A DNA stretch of 13,476 nt from Candidatus Nomurabacteria bacterium RIFCSPLOWO2_12_FULL_46_14. Its GTDB lineage: Bacteria; Patescibacteriota; Minisyncoccia; Phycocordibacterales; UBA9973. A program made the translations under genes and the position numbers. This document shows positions 4,154 through 12,013 of this stretch, piece after piece. Position 1 is the first letter of the stretch, and each line of letters starts with the position of its first letter. Location: contig MFVV01000021.1 of assembly GCA_001786225.1 (NCBI GenBank), forward strand, positions 1 to 13,476, in the 5' to 3' direction. The notes under the pieces are model-generated. The model searched no databases and was not told the origin of the DNA. It worked only from the letters and a program-made list of their open reading frames with translations.

Positions 4154-6703
4154 ATGTCTATTTTCAGCAAAATATTCGGAGATGTCAGTTCTAAATTCAT
4201 ATCTGAAACTAGGAGCTTGGTGTCCCAAATTAACGCCCTGGAAGGGGAAATTGCCAAGCTCCCGGACGCGGATTTCCCCCAAAAGACCCGGGAATTTAAG
4301 GATAGACTAAACAAAGGAGAAACTCTGGACGCTCTTTTGCCAGAGGCCTTTGCCTTGGTCCGGGAAACCGCCAAAAGAAATCTCGGGGAGAGGCATTACG
4401 ACGTCCAGCTTGTCGGTGGCATCGCGCTTCACCGCGGCAAAATCGCGGAGATGAAAACCGGCGAAGGCAAGACTCTGGTGGCGACCCTGCCTCTTTACTT
4501 AAACGCGCTTGCCGGCCGCGGCACCCACTTGGTGACGGTCAACGACTATCTGGCCCGGCGCGATGCTGTCTTGATGGGGCAGATTTTTAATTTTTTAGGG
4601 CTATCTGTCGGAGTGATTAACGGTGGCAATGTGTCGTATCTGTATAATCCCAAACATAGCGAAGCAGATGCGGAGCGGGACAAGGTCGGCGAATTTAAAA
4701 TTGTTTACGAGTATCTGGAGCCCGTGGAGAGACGCGCCGCTTATCAGGCGGATATCACTTACGGCACTAATCATGAATTTGGCTTTGATTATCTGCGGGA
4801 CAATTTGGCCGTATCTCTGGAAGGCGTGACGCAAAGAGGTCATCACTTCGCCATCGTGGACGAAGTGGACTCTATTTTGATAGACGAGGCGCGCACGCCG
4901 CTGATTATTTCTTCCCAAGCCGGGGACTCCGAGGATTTTTATATAAAATTTTTCCAGATTGCCAAGCAATTGAAAAAGGACGCGGATTATACCGTAGACG
5001 AGAAGCTCCGAGCCATAGCTCTCACGGACGAAGGCATAGAAAAGGCGGAAAATCTCCTCGGGGTGGACAATATTTACACCGAAAAAGGCATAAAATACGT
5101 GCATCATTTGGAGACGGCAATCAGGGCCCAGGCCTTATTTGAAAGAGATAAGGATTATGTGGTTAAAGAAGGCGAGGTGGTCATTGTGGACCCCTTCACC
5201 GGGCGCCTCCAGCCGGGCCGGCGCTGGAGCGAGGGGATTCATCAGGCCATTGAAGCCAAAGAAGGCGTAAAAATTGAAAAGGAAACCCGTTCTTCCGGTT
5301 CCATTACCTTCCAAAATTACTTCCGGTTTTATGAAAAGCTCGCGGGCATGACCGGCACCGCCGCCACTTCCGCCGAAGAGTTTGTGAAAGTCTACGGTCT
5401 GGACGTTATTGTCATTCCCACCAACCAGCCGGTTATCCGCAGAGACTTCCCCGACTTGATTTTTCAGACAGAGAAAGGCAAGTTCCAGGCTATTGCCAAA
5501 AAAGTTAAAGAACTCAATCAAACTGGCCAGCCAGTCTTAATCGGCACCATCTCCATAGAAAAAAACGAGCTTCTCTCCTCGTATCTTAGGCAGGAAGGCG
5601 TACCTCATGTAATTCTTAACGCAAAAAATCATGAGAAGGAGGGAGAAATTATCGCTCAGGCTGGCAAGCGGGGAGTGGTGACTATTGCCACCAACATGGC
5701 TGGCCGCGGCATTGATATTAAATTAGGAGGTAATCCGATAGTTCCGGCGGAATACGAATTTGTCAAATCCGTCGGCGGACTTTTTGTCTTGGGCACGGAG
5801 CGGCATGAAGCCAGGCGCATTGACAACCAACTCCGAGGGCGCTCTGGTCGCCAGGGCGACCCGGGAGCCACGGAATTTTATGTTTCCCTGGAGGATGACT
5901 TGATGAGAGTTTTCGGCGCGGAGAGGATAAAAAACATGATGGGCCGCTTCGGCATACCGGAGGATGTGCCGATTGAAAACCGTTTTGTTTCCAAAACTTT
6001 GGAGAACGCCCAGGCCAAGATTGAAGGTTTCCATTTTGACGCCCGCAAACACACCCTGGAATACGACGATGTGATGAATCATCAGCGGAATATAATTTAC
6101 GCCCGGCGACAGAAAATGATGCGTGGCGACAAGGAAGAAATAGAAAATTTACTGGAGAACCTGGTGACTATAAAGGAGGGGGTGGACCCCGCCTTGGTGG
6201 CCGGGGCAAGAAAAATTATAGAAGAAAAAAGGGTCAAGCTCGGTGATGCGGCCTTCTTGGAAACTGTTCGGCGCATCGCGCTTTATACCACAGACAATCT
6301 ATGGATGGAGCACTTGGAGGCGATGGATTACTTGCGTTCCTCGGTGAATCTGCGGGCCTATGGCCAGCGGGAGCCCATTGTGGAATATAAAAAAGAAGGC
6401 CTGGCGATGTTTAAAGCCATGGAAGAGACGTTCAAAGAGCAGGCGCTTTCTCTCATTGAAACCATTAACGAACCGGCCAAGGAAGAAATCGCTTTGCCAA
6501 AACAAACCTTGGTAACAAGTCATGCCGAACCGTCAGAAGTTGGAGGCAAGAAAGACGCCAATCTGCCTAAATCCGAGTTGAAAATCGGCAGGAATGACCC
6601 GTGCCCCTGCGGCGCTATCAATCCCGCGACCGGCGAGGTCTATAAATGGAAAAAGTGCGGCATGATTAACGCGCCTCAGCACCGCAAATCGCTGATAAAT
6701 TAA
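4154..6703 (+). CDS. secA: Protein translocase ATPase SecA
   Basis: An 849-residue cytoplasmic and membrane-associated motor that drives unfolded preproteins through SecYEG using ATP. Visible: Walker A MKTGEGKT (100-107), VNDYLARRD (129-137), YGTNHEFGFDYLRDN (203-217), Walker B VDEVDSILIDEARTPLI (235-251), the preprotein-binding region, GMTGTA (398-403), IATNMAGRGIDI (511-522), and the arginine-finger region RRIDNQLRGRSGRQGDPG (554-571). Two departures from E. coli: an insertion of about 35 residues (159-193) before the YGTN motif, and a helical wing/scaffold region (about 650-715) shorter by roughly 50 residues. The C-terminal metal-binding tail begins IGRNDPCPCG (811-820) but continues with a nine-residue insertion to KKCG, lacking the usual CH pair; H843 could replace it. 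A strong terminator upstream isolates it; the downstream genes follow closely. Confidence 0.98.
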   Translation: MSIFSKIFGDVSSKFISETRSLVSQINALEGEIAKLPDADFPQKTREFKDRLNKGETLDALLPEAFALVRETAKRNLGERHYDVQLVGGIALHRGKIAEMKTGEGKTLVATLPLYLNALAGRGTHLVTVNDYLARRDAVLMGQIFNFLGLSVGVINGGNVSYLYNPKHSEADAERDKVGEFKIVYEYLEPVERRAAYQADITYGTNHEFGFDYLRDNLAVSLEGVTQRGHHFAIVDEVDSILIDEARTPLIISSQAGDSEDFYIKFFQIAKQLKKDADYTVDEKLRAIALTDEGIEKAENLLGVDNIYTEKGIKYVHHLETAIRAQALFERDKDYVVKEGEVVIVDPFTGRLQPGRRWSEGIHQAIEAKEGVKIEKETRSSGSITFQNYFRFYEKLAGMTGTAATSAEEFVKVYGLDVIVIPTNQPVIRRDFPDLIFQTEKGKFQAIAKKVKELNQTGQPVLIGTISIEKNELLSSYLRQEGVPHVILNAKNHEKEGEIIAQAGKRGVVTIATNMAGRGIDIKLGGNPIVPAEYEFVKSVGGLFVLGTERHEARRIDNQLRGRSGRQGDPGATEFYVSLEDDLMRVFGAERIKNMMGRFGIPEDVPIENRFVSKTLENAQAKIEGFHFDARKHTLEYDDVMNHQRNIIYARRQKMMRGDKEEIENLLENLVTIKEGVDPALVAGARKIIEEKRVKLGDAAFLETVRRIALYTTDNLWMEHLEAMDYLRSSVNLRAYGQREPIVEYKKEGLAMFKAMEETFKEQALSLIETINEPAKEEIALPKQTLVTSHAEPSEVGGKKDANLPKSELKIGRNDPCPCGAINPATGEVYKWKKCGMINAPQHRKSLIN

Positions 6704-6706
6704 GAT
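6701..6706 (+). promoter_or_regulatory. -10-like box (TAAGAT) overlapping the secA stop
   Basis: TAAGAT starts on the TAA stop codon of secA and lies exactly six bases before the ATG at 6713. It would give a leaderless mRNA starting at the Nudix gene, in addition to read-through from secA. Confidence 0.45.
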
Positions 6707-6712
6707 TATAGA

Positions 6713-7177
6713 ATGAAAACTCTTATTACCACGCTTTGCATAGTGCATCAGCATCCCCGGATACTTCTCGGTATGAAGAAGCGCGGGTTTGCGGCGGGGA
6801 AATGGAACGGCTTCGGCGGCAAGGTGGAGGTGGAAACAATAGAGGAAAACGCCAAGAGGGAAATGAGCGAGGAATGCGGTTTGGAAATAAAAAATATGGA
6901 CCGGGTCGGGCTAATAGATTTTGAATTCAAGGACAATCCGGAGATAATCCAGGTGCATTTTTTTAAAGTAAATGAGTTTGCCGGCGAACCCACGGAAACC
7001 GAAGAAATGATGCCAAAGTGGTTTCATGTAGATGAAATCCCTTTCACCCAAATGTGGCCGGATGACTTGTACTGGATGCCGTTTTTCTTGAAAGGAAGGA
7101 AATTTAAAGGCAAATTCCTTTTCGGCGAAAATGATGCTATCTTGGAGAAAGAATTAGAAGAAGTGGCAGAAATATAA
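6713..7177 (+). CDS. MTH1-type Nudix hydrolase (oxidised purine nucleoside triphosphatase)
   Basis: A 154-residue Nudix protein expected to hydrolyse oxidised dNTPs such as 8-oxo-dGTP and 2-hydroxy-dATP to monophosphates. The Nudix box is complete: G35, E41, then REMSEECGL (49-57). It resembles the human MTH1 (NUDT1) branch more than E. coli MutT: WNGFGGKVE (31-39), the block QMWPDDLYWMPFFL (113-126) and KFKGKFLFGENDAIL (130-144). The MTH1 pocket residues Asn33, Trp117, Asp119 and Asp120 correspond to N32, W115, D117 and D118. It starts nine bases after secA, and its stop abuts the next start. The family is clear; the exact substrate is inferred from the pocket. Confidence 0.93.
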   Translation: MKTLITTLCIVHQHPRILLGMKKRGFAAGKWNGFGGKVEVETIEENAKREMSEECGLEIKNMDRVGLIDFEFKDNPEIIQVHFFKVNEFAGEPTETEEMMPKWFHVDEIPFTQMWPDDLYWMPFFLKGRKFKGKFLFGENDAILEKELEEVAEI

Positions 7178-7606
7178 ATGGCGAGAAAAATTGGAAAATC
7201 AAACGACGGGCGGGAGATGCATTTTTCTGCAGGGGTAATAGTAGAACACCAAGGCAGGTATTTGATGCTTGACCGTAAGAATCCGCCATTTGGATTTGCT
7301 TGTCCTGCCGGGCATATAGATGAAGGTGAGAGCCCAGAAGACGCGGCCAAGAGAGAAGTTTTAGAAGAAACAGCAATAAAGCTTTCGACCGTGAAGTTAA
7401 TTTTAGAAGAAGAAGTACCCTGGAATTACTGCAGGAGTACCACCGTCCACTATTGGTATTTATACAAAGCGAGCTCACAATCGGAAGAAATTATATTGAA
7501 TAAAGAAGAAGAAACATCAATTGGTTGGTATGCGGTTGATGAAATCAAGAAACTTAATTTAGAGCCAGTATGGAAATACTGGCTGGAGAAAATAAAAATA
7601 ATTTAG
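7178..7606 (+). CDS. Nudix hydrolase, substrate unknown
   Basis: A 142-residue Nudix protein. The box spans G45 to I67: GHIDEGE, then SPEDAAK, then REVLEETAI. The usual Gly after EE-x is Ala66, a known tolerated variation, and the metal-binding Glu residues (E60, E63, E64) are kept. N-terminal strands (HFSAGVIVEHQGRYLMLDR) and the loop PPFGFACPAG precede it. Its sequence is unlike the MTH1-type neighbour, so it is not a recent duplicate. The ATG directly follows the upstream TAA with no Shine-Dalgarno, which suggests coupled translation. It probably cleans or recycles a nucleotide or nucleotide-sugar diphosphate. Confidence 0.9.
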   Translation: MARKIGKSNDGREMHFSAGVIVEHQGRYLMLDRKNPPFGFACPAGHIDEGESPEDAAKREVLEETAIKLSTVKLILEEEVPWNYCRSTTVHYWYLYKASSQSEEIILNKEEETSIGWYAVDEIKKLNLEPVWKYWLEKIKII

Positions 7607-7611
7607 ATTAT

Positions 7612-8043
7612 ATGAAAATATATGTTCTCGGGAGTAACAGTTTCGTGGAGAGGATGGTTGATGTAAAGAATCAACTATGTGCTTTAGGCCATGAAGGCTG
7701 GATTCATCCCGACTACGAAGCGCATTTGCGCGGAGAGAGACAGGCATTCCCGAAGGTTAAAGAAGACCATGCAGAAAATGCAGAATTCAAAATTGCTCAT
7801 GATTACATTCGGGCGCATTACCAGCATATTTTAGCAAGCGACGCGATTATCGTGGTTAATGAAGAAAAAAACGGCATAAAAAATTATATCGGCGGAAATT
7901 GCCTGATGGAAATGGGCCAAGCATACGTCAATAATAAGAAAATATTCTTATTGAACGGCTTACCAGGCCAGGTTTCTTATCTGGCGGAGATAAAAGCGAT
8001 GCAGCCGATTCTGCTTCATGGTAAATTGGCAGAAATAATATGA
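7612..8043 (+). CDS. Nucleoside deoxyribosyltransferase-like protein
   Basis: A 143-residue single-domain protein with a Rossmann-type start KIYVLGSNSFVERM. Later parts are ASDAIIVVNEEKNG and GGNCLMEMGQAYVNNKKIFLLNG. The last block resembles the G-x-x-x-E-x-G-x-A motif of nucleoside 2-deoxyribosyltransferases and the related nucleotide hydrolases (DNPH1-like), in which the Glu is catalytic. The fold and catalytic Glu are inferred from this pattern only. A longer frame from 7570 would overlap the Nudix gene, so ATG 7612, five bases after that stop, is preferred. Its end overlaps murE by ATGA. Sitting next to two Nudix enzymes, it fits nucleotide-pool cleaning, but its substrate is unknown. Confidence 0.6.
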   Translation: MKIYVLGSNSFVERMVDVKNQLCALGHEGWIHPDYEAHLRGERQAFPKVKEDHAENAEFKIAHDYIRAHYQHILASDAIIVVNEEKNGIKNYIGGNCLMEMGQAYVNNKKIFLLNGLPGQVSYLAEIKAMQPILLHGKLAEII

Positions 8044-9317
8044 AAAATTTTTATAGGAAATTAAAGACTATATACTGGCGAGTTAAGTCGGTGCTCACCC
8101 GGCATTATTACGGCAATCCATCCAAGAAATTAAAGATAATCGGTGTTACTGGCACCAACGGCAAGACCACTACCGCCTCTCTCCTGTATCTGATAGCCAC
8201 CGCCTTGGGTTACAAGGCTGGGCTGGTGGGTACGGTGGAATATCTGATTGCCGGGGAGCGCCGGCGGGCGACGCACACCACCCCGGATTCTTTGTCTCTT
8301 ACCAAATTATTCAAAGAAATGGCGGATAGGGGATGCGAGTATGTTTTTATGGAAGTATCTTCCCACGCCTTGGACCAGGGGCGGGTCCGGGGTATCAGTT
8401 TTGCCGGCGGAATATTTACCAACTTAACCCATGACCATCTGGATTACCACAGGAGTCTAGAGAAATATTTCCTGGCCAAGAGGAAATTCTTTGAAATGTT
8501 GCCCGCCTCCGCCTTCGCTCTCTCTAACGCCGACGATGAGCATGGCAGAGAGATGCTCCAGACGACAAAGGCTCGCAAATTTTTCTACGGGTTCAAAGAT
8601 TTCCCCGAAGTCGGACTTAGGGGAAATTCCCCTATGTCCGACTTCGGGGAAATCCAGGGAGAAGTTATAAAAATTGATTCTTCGGGGATTGAACTCCGGC
8701 TTGGCGGCGAAGTTGTCAAATCCAAACTCCGTGGCAAATTCAACGCTTACAATATTCTGGCTGTCTGGAGCGCGTGCAAGCTCTTGGGTTTTGACACAGA
8801 AAAAGTAAATAAAATTTTGGAAGAGGTTGAGCCGCCCCGCGGGCGGTTTGAGCATTTTTCGTCTCCTGGCGGCGTTTTGGTTATTGTGGATTACGCGCAT
8901 ACCCCTGACGCTCTGGAAAAGGTAATTCTCGCGGCTAAAGAAATTAAATCCGAGCCCAGCCGGCTGATTGCCGTTTTCGGCTGCGGTGGCGACCGCGATC
9001 CTCTTAAGCGCCGGATTATGGGCAAGCTTGGCGCGTCTATGTCGGATATTGCCATCTTTACCGCGGACAATCCGCGGAGCGAAAGCCCGGAGAAAATTAT
9101 TGAAGAAATGCGGACGGATTTGTCAGTCCGAGATTCCAAAAAAGTTAAAATAATTCCCGACCGGCGGGCGGCAATCCGGGAATCCGTCCGGCTGGCCAAA
9201 GCTGGGGACATCATTCTCTGCGCCGGCAAAGGCCACGAGGATTATCAGGAAATCAAGGGAGTAAAACATCACTTCAGCGACATGGAAGAATTCAAGAAGG
9301 CGTTAAAGCAAAGCTAG
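8040..9317 (+). CDS. murE: MurE-like UDP-MurNAc-tripeptide ligase lacking the N-terminal domain
   Basis: A 425-residue Mur ligase that adds the third amino acid to UDP-MurNAc-L-Ala-D-Glu in the cytoplasm. P-loop GTNGKTT (38-44), HTTPDS (79-84), MEVSSHAL (104-111), NLTHDHLDYH (128-137), the carbamoylated-lysine motif YFLAKRKFF (143-151), RGRFE (267-271), DYAHTPD (284-290), DNPRSE (343-348) and GKGHEDYQ (396-403) are present. The Arg of DNPR points to meso-diaminopimelate rather than lysine. In E. coli about 100 residues precede the P-loop; here only 37 do, so the UDP-binding domain is nearly gone, as in other short CPR MurE proteins. Residues 187-205 are encoded by a 57-bp palindrome. The start overlaps the upstream stop (ATGA), and the end overlaps the convergent gene by 15 bases. 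Confidence 0.93.
   Translation: MKNFYRKLKTIYWRVKSVLTRHYYGNPSKKLKIIGVTGTNGKTTTASLLYLIATALGYKAGLVGTVEYLIAGERRRATHTTPDSLSLTKLFKEMADRGCEYVFMEVSSHALDQGRVRGISFAGGIFTNLTHDHLDYHRSLEKYFLAKRKFFEMLPASAFALSNADDEHGREMLQTTKARKFFYGFKDFPEVGLRGNSPMSDFGEIQGEVIKIDSSGIELRLGGEVVKSKLRGKFNAYNILAVWSACKLLGFDTEKVNKILEEVEPPRGRFEHFSSPGGVLVIVDYAHTPDALEKVILAAKEIKSEPSRLIAVFGCGGDRDPLKRRIMGKLGASMSDIAIFTADNPRSESPEKIIEEMRTDLSVRDSKKVKIIPDRRAAIRESVRLAKAGDIILCAGKGHEDYQEIKGVKHHFSDMEEFKKALKQS
8598..8654. repeat. 57-bp near-perfect palindrome inside murE (palindromic-element candidate)
   Basis: Two 28-bp arms (8598-8625 and 8627-8654) are inverted copies with one mismatch (8617/8635) around a single central A. The element starts on a codon boundary, is exactly 19 codons long and encodes DFPEVGLRGNSPMSDFGEI. 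Both strands are open in the relevant frame. Ordinary MurE proteins have a short variable loop here, before the strand leading into the central domain. Confidence 0.85.
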
Positions 9318-10760
9318 CTTTTCGCTAAACATTCTGGGTACGGATTTGGAAAGTCCCAAGAGGGAGCCGGAAGAAACCAGGGCTACTATGTCGCCTTGCT
9401 TTACGATTTTTTTTAGGATAATAAGCGCTTCTTTTTCGGTCGTGGCTTTGTGTACTGGAACTCGCTTCTTTACTTCTTTGTAAATTTCATCAAAGCTAAG
9501 CTGGTTGTGTGTATCCTTGCCATGTAGAGGCGGGGGAAGCAATATCACAACGCCCACGCCGTCAAAGATAGTCTTGTACCATTTCAGCGCTCCGCGGTTT
9601 CTCCAAGAGAAAGTATGCGGTTCAAAAATTGCGACAATTCTTTTTTTTGGAAAATGAAGTTTTAGAGCATCGAAAATAACTTTTGCTTTTTCATACGATG
9701 AGCCGAATCCTTCGTAGACAGGGAAAAGGGATTTTGGGTTCTTTCCTGCCTGCGCAGACAGGAGCTCAATACGCCTTTTTATGCCACTGAAACTTGCAAC
9801 CGCTTTTGTAAAATCTTTTACAACAATAACTTTACTTTCAAGTAACAATGCCCCTACCCCTATAATGTTTTCAACATTATGATTGCCTAAAAGTTTGGTT
9901 TTAATAGTTGCCACTTTTTTACCCCCGTGCATCAAATCAAAAGAGGTTTGCATGCCGTATTTTATATTTTGCGCATACCAATCAGACTTTTTATCATTCA
10001 GGGAGTAGCTGACTGTTCTACACTTCGCTTGCTTCACTAATTCAATATTATTTTTTCCTTCTGTGGAATAGACCAAGAGTCCTTTTTTCGGAATTTTTGC
10101 AACTAGTTTTTTGTAGGGCTTTTTATAAGACTTTTCGGTAGGGAATATGTTTATGTGGTCGTGTTCTGCAGATACTAAAAGCACCGAGTGGGGATTGAAA
10201 TGTAGAAATTTAGAGGTATTATCCCAATTGGAAGATGGATACTCATCGCCCTCCAGCACAAATTCCTTGCCACTTCCTATATGTGAAGATTTGCCAAAAT
10301 TTATTGGTACTGCACCGATGAAGTAAGAGGGGTCATTTTTTGCCTTTGATAAACACCAAGAGAGAAGGGCAGTGCAGGTGGATTTACCGAAACTTCCAGC
10401 CACTACTAAATTATTCTTGCCTTCAGAAAGCTGGGCCAGCATCTCGGGAAGGGACTTTATCTCCACTCCAAGTTTTTTCAAGGCAAAAGCTTTTTTTACT
10501 TCTTCATTTTTGCTCGGCACGAGTTCGGCGTGTTTGCCTATCACTATTATGTCTGTGTTTCTCGGAATATTTTTAGCGGAATAATTTTTATTGAAATATA
10601 TCTTATTCTTTTTTAGATAGCTCGCAACCGGCTCGTAGAAGCCATTGTCTGAACCTGTTACCTTAGAGCCAGACTCTTTGAGGAGTACGGCCAGAGCTGA
10701 CATTCCTGCTCCGCAGATGCCTATCAAGTGAGCTTTTTTCCTTTTCTCTTTTTTTACCAT
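9303..10760 (-). CDS. Mpl/MurC-like Mur ligase
   Basis: A 485-residue Mur ligase. HLIGICGAGMSALA with TGSD forms the N-terminal nucleotide domain. AGSFGKST is the P-loop, with Ser-Phe where Thr-His is usual. Later blocks are YFIGAVPINFGKSSHIG, FVLEGDEYPSS and AEHDHINIFPT. The IGAVP-NFG block and EGDEY are nearest to Mpl, which joins recycled L-Ala-D-Glu-meso-DAP to UDP-MurNAc; MurC, which adds L-Ala, is the alternative. The ATG at 10760 is preferred over GTG 10778 because an extended -10 (TGcTAAAAT, 10769-10777) overlaps the latter. Its 3' end overlaps murE on the other strand. It lies 20 bases downstream of the unknown 410-residue gene. An 18-bp imperfect palindrome is encoded at 9745-9762. 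Confidence 0.82.
   Translation of the reverse strand: MVKKEKRKKAHLIGICGAGMSALAVLLKESGSKVTGSDNGFYEPVASYLKKNKIYFNKNYSAKNIPRNTDIIVIGKHAELVPSKNEEVKKAFALKKLGVEIKSLPEMLAQLSEGKNNLVVAGSFGKSTCTALLSWCLSKAKNDPSYFIGAVPINFGKSSHIGSGKEFVLEGDEYPSSNWDNTSKFLHFNPHSVLLVSAEHDHINIFPTEKSYKKPYKKLVAKIPKKGLLVYSTEGKNNIELVKQAKCRTVSYSLNDKKSDWYAQNIKYGMQTSFDLMHGGKKVATIKTKLLGNHNVENIIGVGALLLESKVIVVKDFTKAVASFSGIKRRIELLSAQAGKNPKSLFPVYEGFGSSYEKAKVIFDALKLHFPKKRIVAIFEPHTFSWRNRGALKWYKTIFDGVGVVILLPPPLHGKDTHNQLSFDEIYKEVKKRVPVHKATTEKEALIILKKIVKQGDIVALVSSGSLLGLSKSVPRMFSEKLALL
9745..9762. repeat. 18-bp imperfect palindrome in the Mpl/MurC-like gene
   Basis: CCTGCCTGCGCAGACAGG is its own reverse complement except at one symmetric base pair. 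It encodes the stretch LSAQAG near a loop of the protein. Short GC-rich palindromes of this kind are known to me as recurring in CPR genomes, but only one copy lies in this window. Confidence 0.4.
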
Positions 10761-10768
10761 AGGAGCAT

Positions 10769-10774
10769 ATTTTA
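10769..10774 (-). promoter_or_regulatory. Extended -10 promoter (TGcTAAAAT) of the Mpl/MurC-like gene
   Basis: On the minus strand TGcTAAAAT is followed by eight bases and then ATG 10760. The predicted start is one or two bases before the ATG, so the mRNA is practically leaderless. It begins only a few bases after the stop of the upstream gene. Confidence 0.5.
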
Positions 10775-10780
10775 GCACGA

Positions 10781-12013
10781 TTACTTTCTTACTAAATTCA
10801 TACTGTAGTTCTGGTGAAGGAGCACGTCTTTTATTGCAAGCAAGGCTTCACCAAAAAGGGCATTTTCATTTGGAGCGAATTTTTCACCCAGAGCGACATC
10901 AAGCACATGCAGGTTTACATCAAATGGAAATCCGCCGGTAGTTAGCCCAGCTTTTGATTTTTTGATATTGTATTTTTTCAAGAAAGGAAATTTAGCAAAT
11001 TTATCTCTATACAAAGGTAGATATTCAATTTGCGCAAAAGAGCCCAAGCATTGAAAATGATTCAAAAACGAAAAGATGAAAAATCCAGTAATAAGTCCTG
11101 GGCATAATCTGCCTTTGAGCTCTCGCGCAAGTGTCTCCGGATCGAGAGAAATTTTACAGCTCGGACTTTCCAAGAAACCATCTTTCAGGAAGAAGCTCTC
11201 TGTCTCTTCATATTCCTTCTCTTTACCTTTTTTAACCGGAGCATAGAAGAAAACCATCTCCTTAAAATTTCTTATCGTCATTTTTCGTTCTTTATCGGAG
11301 AAAAATATTTTACTTATCGGATGCTTTGGGTCGCGGATTGCGAGCAAGAGGTAATTTGAGGCGACTTCATTGAAGTCAAAAAATACAGGCTTGCCGTGCA
11401 AAAATTTACCCTCAATTATCTTTGAAGATTTGAGAGCCCAAGCTGTATATGACTCTCCAACTTTTGCTTTTGGTAGGAACTTTTTTAATTTCGAAGGCAA
11501 CCCTGCTATTACTGTTACCATTTTTTCTGGTATCTTGTTCCTATATACGAGCTCATCTTGCATATTTGATGGAATGAGATTTATGTCGCCCTCTTTTCTG
11601 CAAAGCCGTCCAGGGCGAGTTTTATTAGAAAACGGAACACCGGAGAACATTGCGACAGGGAAAAAATCCTGCTTGCCAAGGGAAAGAGAATTTAGCCAGT
11701 TTATAAAAAAGAATCTAGGCTTTCCGGCAGGGGATATGTGTGGAGTAGTTTGGAGGATTCTCCTGTGTTCCAAAGATTTTATTATCTCCCGCCTTTTATG
11801 TATGGGGTAGCGGAGTCTAAGGAGCTCTTTTCCAATAGCTTTCTTGAATATTTTCTCCATAGGCGCCCCGGGGCGGTAAGAATTTATTGTTTTTGAGTAT
11901 TCCAGCAGAGTTTTCCGCCAATTTTTACTAATGGCCGTCGCCAGGCGGTTTTTACCCTCTTTTTTAAGGGCTTTTACCAAGCTGGTTATTGCCGGCTTTA
12001 GGTTTTCGGGCAT
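10781..12013 (-). CDS. 410-residue protein of unknown function
   Basis: I do not recognise this protein. It is soluble, basic, and has no signal peptide. The N-terminal 85 residues are helical and rich in Lys and Arg. A central block from TTPHISPAGKPRFFFINWL through GKQDFFPVAMFSGVPFSN and RPGRLCRKEGDINLIPSNMQ looks like a conserved core, with His, Ser, Arg and Asp residues that could form an active site. Later parts are KPVFFDFNEVASNYLLLAIRD and a C-terminal TTGGFPFDVNLHVLD. One hydrophobic stretch (CPGLITGFFIFSFLNHF) may be buried or touch the membrane. It is followed after 20 bases by the Mpl/MurC-like ligase on the same strand, which suggests a role in wall precursor or amino-acid metabolism; this is inference. 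The ATG is supported by TAAGAT six bases upstream. Confidence 0.8.
   Translation of the reverse strand: MPENLKPAITSLVKALKKEGKNRLATAISKNWRKTLLEYSKTINSYRPGAPMEKIFKKAIGKELLRLRYPIHKRREIIKSLEHRRILQTTPHISPAGKPRFFFINWLNSLSLGKQDFFPVAMFSGVPFSNKTRPGRLCRKEGDINLIPSNMQDELVYRNKIPEKMVTVIAGLPSKLKKFLPKAKVGESYTAWALKSSKIIEGKFLHGKPVFFDFNEVASNYLLLAIRDPKHPISKIFFSDKERKMTIRNFKEMVFFYAPVKKGKEKEYEETESFFLKDGFLESPSCKISLDPETLARELKGRLCPGLITGFFIFSFLNHFQCLGSFAQIEYLPLYRDKFAKFPFLKKYNIKKSKAGLTTGGFPFDVNLHVLDVALGEKFAPNENALFGEALLAIKDVLLHQNYSMNLVRK

Noticed and set aside
4601..5521. Long minus-strand ORFs opposite secA
   Set aside because: They are shadows of secA codon use; no promoter signals and no recognisable protein.
10761..10778. 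GTG start at 10778 for the Mpl/MurC-like gene
   Set aside because: The GTG overlaps the extended -10 box; the ATG at 10760 lies at the distance seen for other leaderless genes here.
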